Positions 14,868 to 19,728 of a stretch of 19,728 bases of DNA are shown piece after piece. The position numbers were made by a program, and so were the translations under genes. Each line of letters starts with the position of its first letter. The first letter of the stretch is position 1. The stretch lies in contig DTUH01000040.1 in assembly GCA_012964265.1 (NCBI GenBank), positions 1 to 19,728 on the forward strand, written 5' to 3'. Source of the stretch: Candidatus Lambdaproteobacteria bacterium. Lineage in GTDB: Bacteria > SAR324 > NAC60-12. Under the pieces are notes generated by a model. The model had not been told where the DNA came from and ran no database searches. It saw only the letters and a program-made list of their open reading frames with translations.

Positions 14868-16316
14868 CTATTTGCCATGGAGTGATGCTCTGCCGATCTC
14901 ATCAAATGTTCGGCTTAATTGAGCAGGTTTTAAATGCTCCCGTGTTCCAATCGAATTATGAGGCCAGAGTGTGTTGGCGATTCCATTGAGATAATTTTGC
15001 TGAAATTTTGGGGTTATTGGAAAATTGTAATTTGCTCCGTTAACCCAAATTTGCAATCGAGGTAAATTTGAGGCTTGCAAAGGAATTTTTAAAGCAGATA
15101 AATGTCGCATGAATAACAGTCTGCATTCCTGACTGTTGAGACGCATAAAAAATTCTGCCAAGGCGGAATCACCTCCAATTCTTAATTTTGGGGGAACCTT
15201 CTTGATGACAATATTGTGAATATCAAAATTAATTACAAATTGCTCGCCAAGATTATCACGTACAATTAGTGAAAGCATATCGAGTTTGTTTACATTACAG
15301 ACCATTAAAATATCCCGTAAGTAATGTATGTTCGCCATCAGCTCTCTTGATGAAACAACAAAAGGAGAGAAAAAAGTTTTTATTTCAGTAGCCAAAGTGA
15401 ATAAGGCGTCTCCTGAAACAGGATTCATCGCAACATCGCTTTGAACTTGTGCAGCGGGTTTTTCAAAGGTAGATAGATGTTTTCCTCCAAAACCGAGATA
15501 TCCGCTAAAAGTACAGCGGGCAATCCCTTCCACCAGGTTTGATACAAACATCGGCATCACATTTTCTGCTCCACTTTCTCTGCCGGCTTCTTTACGGCTG
15601 AGCATTGAACTAAATTGCCACTTTGCGGATTTACGAACAAATTCAATCTTTATCCGTGAGCGCGGGATACTCAAACTCTTGGAAATCGGCAAGGGCACCT
15701 GAAAAGGTTTTCGTTCAAAGTTACGTTCAAAATGGAATTTAAAAATCACATTTTCCAACGGATCTCCTGCAACCTTGACTTTTGCGTTTGTAATTGTTTT
15801 CCGTACCCAGCTTTCCTCCATCTTTAAACCAAACTGACTAAAAAAATCAACAATATTACCCTGCACGCTTTTTAATTTTTGTAATTCCTCATAGACAATC
15901 TTGGCCTGCATTTGCTCAATTTTATTGAGTGGTATTTTCCTTTTAAGTTTTACCAGGACCTTCCGATCTTCAATCGACACACGTTGATTGACTACATCAA
16001 GCAAGGGATTCAGAAATTCTGTAGCAGTTTCTTTTTCAAAACCTTTCTCGCTTAAGCGTGCCAGCTGGTTGGATATTTGCGTGAGTGCGCGCGTATGTCC
16101 AATTTTACACAGCTTTTTCTCAACACGTGTCATTGACTCAAGAAAAAGCTTCTTGAGCATTTTTTCCACTTTGTTACCTGCATCGTCACGTCCCTCAGAA
16201 AAACGAATTAGTTCACGGCGGTCTTCAGGAATAGAAAAGAAAATATTATAAAAATCAACTAATGCTCTGCTGCGCCAAGTTGCTTTTTCATCTTGCCAGA
16301 ATGCTTTTCCTTCATC
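14868..16316 (-). CDS. cyaA: C-terminal part of the class I adenylate cyclase, after the in-frame TGA
   Basis: The frame directly after the stop of the upstream part stays open for 482 residues in the same phase. It starts DEGKAFWQDEKATWR ... ELIRFSEGRDD, which I align, from memory, with DEARLAMLDNRANWK ... NLIRFARRN of E. coli CyaA. Further on, GDALFTLATEIKTFF ... NVNKLDMLSL resembles the regulatory region around LPKLQEMVADVSHHF and RKLDVFSF. This is therefore the end of the catalytic region plus the C-terminal regulatory domain of the same enzyme, not a separate family. If translated alone, GTG 16169 (AGGT about six bases upstream) could serve as a restart, losing about 49 conserved residues. 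There is no other start with a good Shine-Dalgarno near the TGA. It ends at TAG 14868-14870. Confidence 0.75.
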   Translation of the reverse strand, partial: DEGKAFWQDEKATWRSRALVDFYNIFFSIPEDRRELIRFSEGRDDAGNKVEKMLKKLFLESMTRVEKKLCKIGHTRALTQISNQLARLSEKGFEKETATEFLNPLLDVVNQRVSIEDRKVLVKLKRKIPLNKIEQMQAKIVYEELQKLKSVQGNIVDFFSQFGLKMEESWVRKTITNAKVKVAGDPLENVIFKFHFERNFERKPFQVPLPISKSLSIPRSRIKIEFVRKSAKWQFSSMLSRKEAGRESGAENVMPMFVSNLVEGIARCTFSGYLGFGGKHLSTFEKPAAQVQSDVAMNPVSGDALFTLATEIKTFFSPFVVSSRELMANIHYLRDILMVCNVNKLDMLSLIVRDNLGEQFVINFDIHNIVIKKVPPKLRIGGDSALAEFFMRLNSQECRLLFMRHLSALKIPLQASNLPRLQIWVNGANYNFPITPKFQQNYLNGIANTLWPHNSIGTREHLKPAQLSRTFDEIGRASLHGK

Positions 16317-16319
16317 TCA
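16317..16319 (-). other. cyaA: In-frame TGA inside the adenylate cyclase frame
   Basis: Codon 804 counted from ATG 18728 reads TGA in the context AAT TTC TGA GAT GAA. Coding-like, homologous sequence continues in the same frame on both sides. The codon aligns with a Trp of E. coli CyaA (W-D-E). A TGG-to-TGA change, a sequencing error or readthrough would each explain it. No hairpin suited to selenocysteine insertion is obvious just downstream. Confidence 0.8.
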
Positions 16320-18728
16320 GAAATTAATAATATCAGAAATTCGCATGTGCTGAGCAAAGCAAAAGACAATATTCTTTTGAGTTTCAGAAAGAGTGTTTAG
16401 TTCAAAATCCGGTTCTTCTTCATCATCTTGTTCGTAGCTTTCGAAACGGACAAGCATTTCTGTAAATTTCAACCACCACGGATCTAGTTGCAGCGCGGGA
16501 TAGTCTTGTTCCATCTTCATAATCGCATCAATAAGTGGTCCTTTACGCTGATCTCGAATAAAGTTTCTTCCTTCCGGATTCCATAATAGTCGGGTGAGGC
16601 TGGTCGGGAGGTCATCTTCTCTGTCTATGCAGACAATCATTTCCAGCCACCAGCAGTTTAGTAAAGCTTTGGGAAGATTGCGGTGACTGATTTTTTCACT
16701 TTCACGTAAAAAGATGGGCAGGGCATGTCCTAGAAACATTTCACGCGGGATAATTATTTCGCCCCAATTCGGTAATTTCCCCAGTACAAATGATTCTGTT
16801 TCTTCTTGCAGTATTTGTAAATTTACTGGAGGCTTTTTCTTTTCCTGTTCATCTTCGCCTTCCGTTTCAACAGCTAAATCTTTTGTTATATATTCTGCAA
16901 CGAGATTTTGTTTGAGGGTCCACTCTCCTTCAGGAAAAACACCGATTGAGGAAAGAACTTTAAAATTCTTGGGCAGATCAAAAGGCATTGGAGTAATGCC
17001 GCAAATCATCACTGCGGGATTGAGGAGAAAATCATTAAGCATCAACGCATAAGCCATACTTCCTTCCGGAGATACCAAAAAAGGAGTATGCTGCCCATTG
17101 CGTTGTTTACGTAAAATGTTGGTGAAAAAATGAATTTCTGTAGTTGGATATTTTTTTGTAAGGTAAGCCTCGGCCTGCTGAATCTTGAGATGAAATGGAT
17201 ATTCAATTTCTGCTTCAATTTCCTGGGCTTGAGCATCTGAAAAAGTTTCAATTAGTTTGACCATCCTGGAACTGTACCTGATTTCCAGCTTTGACATAAT
17301 TTGCTTTTCCAAGCCTTCATCAAGCACTAAATTATGGGTGCTGAAGTGCTGCTTTAATACTTGTATTGCCTCTGAAACATTGGCACGTGAGGCATAAGCT
17401 ACTTGACTGGAAAGATGATCAAAAAACTCGTTTAACAGTAAAGATAACTGAGAGTTATTAGTCAAACTACTCAAAAAACAAGAACGTTTTTTTTCTTCCG
17501 GAAGAGAATCCGGTGACATATTGTTGACGACTGCATAGCGCCACAAAATCTGGTGTGTACCTGCCTCATCCAGAAAAGAATTGCAATAAAAATCAACTAA
17601 CCAGTTAAGCACCTTTTCTTTATTGAATTTCTTTAACGAATATGGAAAACTCTTTTTATGTAAATCACCTCCGCTTTTTTTTATGAAGGAGAAAAAATTA
17701 TTAAGAGGAGCCAGCAAATCTTCACAATCAGGAAATTTTTTCAAAGTTGTAACAACTGCACTCATGAATAATCTTTTTTGCTCTTCTGCAGGGCGTTGTC
17801 GTAAATGATCTTGGATCAATTTTCGTAATTCCCACCGGTAACTACTTGCAAAAATAAATTCAATCACGCGTTGTTCTTCTTCACTTAAACCTGTACCGCA
17901 TTTTTGTTTTAATGTCTCAGTGGCTGTTAATTTAAATTCTCTTCGTTCTTCTGCCGTCAGTGCATTGCGCAAATAATTTTCATAAAAAGACTCCATCACA
18001 TTCGCGATTAAAGCCACTAGAAAATCCGCGTCATTCCAGCTGAATTGAAATTCCGGATTTGTATTGATGATGACTTGTGCATCCATATCTGAATCAGGTT
18101 TATGTCCGATTCCACCCAAACTTCCAATGGTTGTGAGGGACTTGATCATGTTTCCTGAATCCTGTTTGAAGTAACTCACGAGATCCGTTCCGGAAAATTC
18201 CTGTTCCAGATGAGCATCCATTCCTGCCTCTCCCTTGATAGAGGCAGATGGTAAAAATCTTTCCAGGCCTTCAATTCCATGAATTGCTCCTTTCTTAAAA
18301 ATATCAAATGCAATGCTGCGCATCACAGGTTTGCCGTTTTCATCAAACTTGCCAGTCTTTTCCTGCACTCCTAATGCTGGGGCATCTTCTGGATTTATAT
18401 CAAAAAGAAGTAAACCTTCATACATCGTTCGATACATTTCTTCATCTGAAAGTGCGACCAGACTTTCTAACCGCAAGCGGTTTATCCTGCCCATTTCATT
18501 AAATTCCCTTTGTGCATATTCTTTCCATTTTTTAAGGTGTATTACGTGGTACGAGCCACGCAGGGAATCACTGATTTTTGTTGAACTGAGGGATTGCAAC
18601 AAAATTTTAAATCCACTTGCAGCAAATTCGCCCTGTGGATTACAAGGCACTTGTAGATTATACGAGCACAGTATCTCCAGTTGTCTGTCGAATTGGGAAA
18701 GTGTATCGGTGTTCAAATCTTTAGTCAT
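16317..18728 (-). CDS. cyaA: Class I adenylate cyclase, N-terminal catalytic part
   Basis: Class I cyclases make cAMP from ATP with a polymerase-beta-like nucleotidyltransferase domain. Here TTIGSLGGIGHKPDSDMDAQV carries the signature GS (202-203) and metal-binding D214/D216, matching GSTSSVGQSCSSDLDIW of E. coli CyaA. Later blocks also match: EIHFF (531-535), SPEGSMAYALMLNDFLLNPAVMICG, PNWGEI with W655, and NLPKALLNCWWLE with K687. About 200 residues precede GS, against about 100 in E. coli, and some 280 extra helical, charged residues lie between D216 and EIHFF. The frame ends at the TGA 16317, but the homology continues. An upstream TTG at 18842 is part of a TTGACA hexamer and would add an unlikely hydrophobic leader, so ATG 18728 is used. 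Whole frame: 1286 codons. Confidence 0.8.
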   Translation of the reverse strand: MTKDLNTDTLSQFDRQLEILCSYNLQVPCNPQGEFAASGFKILLQSLSSTKISDSLRGSYHVIHLKKWKEYAQREFNEMGRINRLRLESLVALSDEEMYRTMYEGLLLFDINPEDAPALGVQEKTGKFDENGKPVMRSIAFDIFKKGAIHGIEGLERFLPSASIKGEAGMDAHLEQEFSGTDLVSYFKQDSGNMIKSLTTIGSLGGIGHKPDSDMDAQVIINTNPEFQFSWNDADFLVALIANVMESFYENYLRNALTAEERREFKLTATETLKQKCGTGLSEEEQRVIEFIFASSYRWELRKLIQDHLRQRPAEEQKRLFMSAVVTTLKKFPDCEDLLAPLNNFFSFIKKSGGDLHKKSFPYSLKKFNKEKVLNWLVDFYCNSFLDEAGTHQILWRYAVVNNMSPDSLPEEKKRSCFLSSLTNNSQLSLLLNEFFDHLSSQVAYASRANVSEAIQVLKQHFSTHNLVLDEGLEKQIMSKLEIRYSSRMVKLIETFSDAQAQEIEAEIEYPFHLKIQQAEAYLTKKYPTTEIHFFTNILRKQRNGQHTPFLVSPEGSMAYALMLNDFLLNPAVMICGITPMPFDLPKNFKVLSSIGVFPEGEWTLKQNLVAEYITKDLAVETEGEDEQEKKKPPVNLQILQEETESFVLGKLPNWGEIIIPREMFLGHALPIFLRESEKISHRNLPKALLNCWWLEMIVCIDREDDLPTSLTRLLWNPEGRNFIRDQRKGPLIDAIMKMEQDYPALQLDPWWLKFTEMLVRFESYEQDDEEEPDFELNTLSETQKNIVFCFAQHMRISDIINF

Positions 18729-19067
18729 GGAATAGTTCAAAAATTTATTTGAAAAAATATTTTGTTGCCTTATGTTTATAGCAAAAACAGGTGTAAAACG
18801 GAATAATATTAGCTGAAAAACACTAAAGAAAAAATTTGTCAATCAGTTAGAAGTACAATGATGGCTGGGCTTTTCTGTCAAAAAAATTCGTCATTCCTGA
18901 AAAGTCCAAAATGCAGAGGAGCTAGTGTTTGAAAACAGCTCTATGTAACCGGAAGAAACAGACAGAAATATTTTATTGATATGTGGGGACTTAGCGTGAG
19001 TTGCTGAAGCAGACTATGCTGCAAAAAACTTCGAAAGCATAAATTTCAGGTAAACCCGGTTTTTTGT
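18729..19067. other. Intergenic region between flgH and cyaA
   Basis: These 339 bp contain no gene I can support. The minus strand has a perfect TTGACA (18837-18842), but no good -10 at the proper distance. TATAAA-like and TATTAT sequences nearer the ATG have poor -35 partners. A hairpin with a 3-nt bulge (GAGCT 18920-18924 with AGCTC 18938-18942, inner GTT/AAC) is present. GTAAAC/GTTTAC (19050-19055, 19066-19071) overlaps the flgH stop but lacks a T-run. No CRP-type TGTGA-N6-TCACA site is visible. Confidence 0.4.
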
Positions 19068-19728
19068 TTACTCAGCGCCACCTTTGGCCAAATCACCAAG
19101 ACGGCCGAAAAACCCTGCTTTTTGCTTGCCAAGCAGCGGGGCGAGTTTTTCGAGTCGTTCACGAACAAGGCTGCTGCTTTGCTGGCGTTTGATTCTTACA
19201 TTAGGGTTGGCGAGTTTACGGGCGGAAACAATGTTAGAATCATTTACGTCTGCTGGACGTAAAATTCCGGTTACAGTGGTAATATATCGGACTTGATTAC
19301 GTTGCCGATAATCGATTTTTTGGCCTTTGATGAGCATGTTTCCATTCGGAAGAACCCGGATTACCCGAGCAGAAATGCCATCCAGATTTCGTAAAATTTC
19401 GTTTTGTTCCTCTTCAATAGCATCCCTGAGTGTCAAAGCTTCTAAGGCAACGTTAGCAGTTTCTGCTCCTCCTGCAGGTTGTCCTTCTACAGGTAATTTT
19501 GGAGGTGGTACGTTTACGATTAAACTCACTTCACTAATACTCAGCAAATCCCCACGGAAGCGGGCACGATGATCCCGAAGTAAATTTCCGAATGAGGATT
19601 CATAACGCCAGAGGGAGCCTTCATAAAGATTCCTGCTTGAGGAAATTCGTTTGCGGCGTAAGCGTTTTGATGTCAGTTTTAATTTTTCATTCTGTTTTTT
19701 CAACGCCTTTGCAGCTAAAACATCAGCT
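19068..19728 (-). CDS. flgH: Flagellar L-ring protein FlgH (N-terminus outside window)
   Basis: FlgH builds the outer-membrane L-ring that, with the P-ring, acts as a bushing for the flagellar rod. The partial frame enters at the window edge and runs 219 codons. Family features are GSLWRYESSFGNLLRDHRARFRGDLLSI (compare SLW ... LFRDRRARRVGDIL), ISARVIRVLPNGNMLIKGQK (compare VVxVLPNGNLVIxGxK), and ITTVTGILRPADVNDSNIVSARKLANPNVRI, the highly conserved 'SGxVRPxDIxxxNTVxSxxIADA' block. The signal peptide and lipobox cysteine lie beyond 19728. A TTG at 19703 can open a shorter frame, but the coding sequence continues upstream of it (ADVLAAKA). The C-terminus is longer and more basic than usual (RERLEKLAPLLGKQKAGFFG). 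Other flagellar genes probably lie to the right. Confidence 0.92.
   Translation of the reverse strand, partial: ADVLAAKALKKQNEKLKLTSKRLRRKRISSSRNLYEGSLWRYESSFGNLLRDHRARFRGDLLSISEVSLIVNVPPPKLPVEGQPAGGAETANVALEALTLRDAIEEEQNEILRNLDGISARVIRVLPNGNMLIKGQKIDYRQRNQVRYITTVTGILRPADVNDSNIVSARKLANPNVRIKRQQSSSLVRERLEKLAPLLGKQKAGFFGRLGDLAKGGAE

Noticed and set aside
14804..14989. 61-codon plus-strand frame at the end of the cyclase
   Set aside because: It is mostly antisense to the cyclase C-terminus, with no family resemblance or ribosome-binding site.
16317..16319. Selenocysteine codon or TGA=Trp genetic code
   Set aside because: TGA ends several other genes here, including in ATGA overlaps, and I see no stem-loop of the bacterial SECIS type just after the codon; not fully excluded without alignment.
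18729..18842. 38-residue hydrophobic N-terminal extension of the cyclase from TTG 18842
   Set aside because: The TTG is part of a TTGACA hexamer, has no ribosome-binding site, and a signal-like leader makes no sense for a cytoplasmic cyclase.
19050..19071. GTAAAC/GTTTAC hairpin as flgH terminator
   Set aside because: The stem overlaps the stop codon and no T-run follows on the minus strand.

Overview
The window looks like a chromosomal, mostly housekeeping stretch of a flagellated Gram-negative bacterium. It is moderately A+T-rich. Three things point to an outer membrane: a FlgH L-ring protein, a small beta-barrel-like protein with a signal peptide, and the kinds of transporters present. A class I (enterobacterial-type) adenylate cyclase and an E. 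coli Mak-like fructokinase suggest Proteobacteria or a close deep-branching lineage, but I cannot name the organism. TGA is a genuine stop here: it ends tsaE, the ribD-like gene and the EI24 gene, and TGG is the usual Trp codon. I saw no complete mobile element, CRISPR array, tRNA or rRNA.

Layout. 1-2046 (minus): the 5' two thirds of dnaG, cut by the window edge, preceded by a terminator/promoter and by a degenerate ABC-ATPase-like gene. 2056-8716 (plus): tsaE and tsaB overlapping by ATGA, an alpha/beta hydrolase of the HGGYW (kynurenine-formamidase-like) type, a class Ic aspartate aminotransferase with a structured leader, an ABC exporter half-transporter, a cold-shock protein with its own strong terminator, and a YitT-family membrane protein. 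8797-10415 (minus): a deaminase-only RibD coupled by ATGA to a Nudix hydrolase, and a small outer-membrane-like protein. 10674-11462 (plus): an EI24/CysZ-like membrane protein whose stop abuts the stop of the next minus-strand gene. 11463-19728 (minus): in transcription order flgH (5' end outside the window), a long class I adenylate cyclase reading frame broken by one in-frame TGA, an unrecognised 416-residue protein, tilS and mak.

The most interesting locus is the adenylate cyclase at 14868-18728. It has the GS...DxD nucleotidyltransferase signature, but roughly 280 extra residues separate this from the next conserved block compared with the compact E. coli enzyme. Its frame is interrupted by TGA at 16317-16319, exactly where the E. 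coli enzyme (as I recall its sequence) has a tryptophan, and recognisable cyclase sequence continues in the same frame after the stop. Other points of interest are an ABC-ATPase-fold protein without a P-loop, a possible pseudoknot covering the ribosome-binding site of the aminotransferase, a strongly over-represented palindrome TCCGGA, and a 13-bp direct repeat ahead of mak.

Functions covered are replication priming (DnaG), tRNA modification (TsaE and TsaB for t6A, TilS for lysidine), cAMP signalling, flagellar assembly, sugar phosphorylation, amino-acid transamination and nucleotide or flavin-related deamination and clean-up. No single pathway links the whole window.
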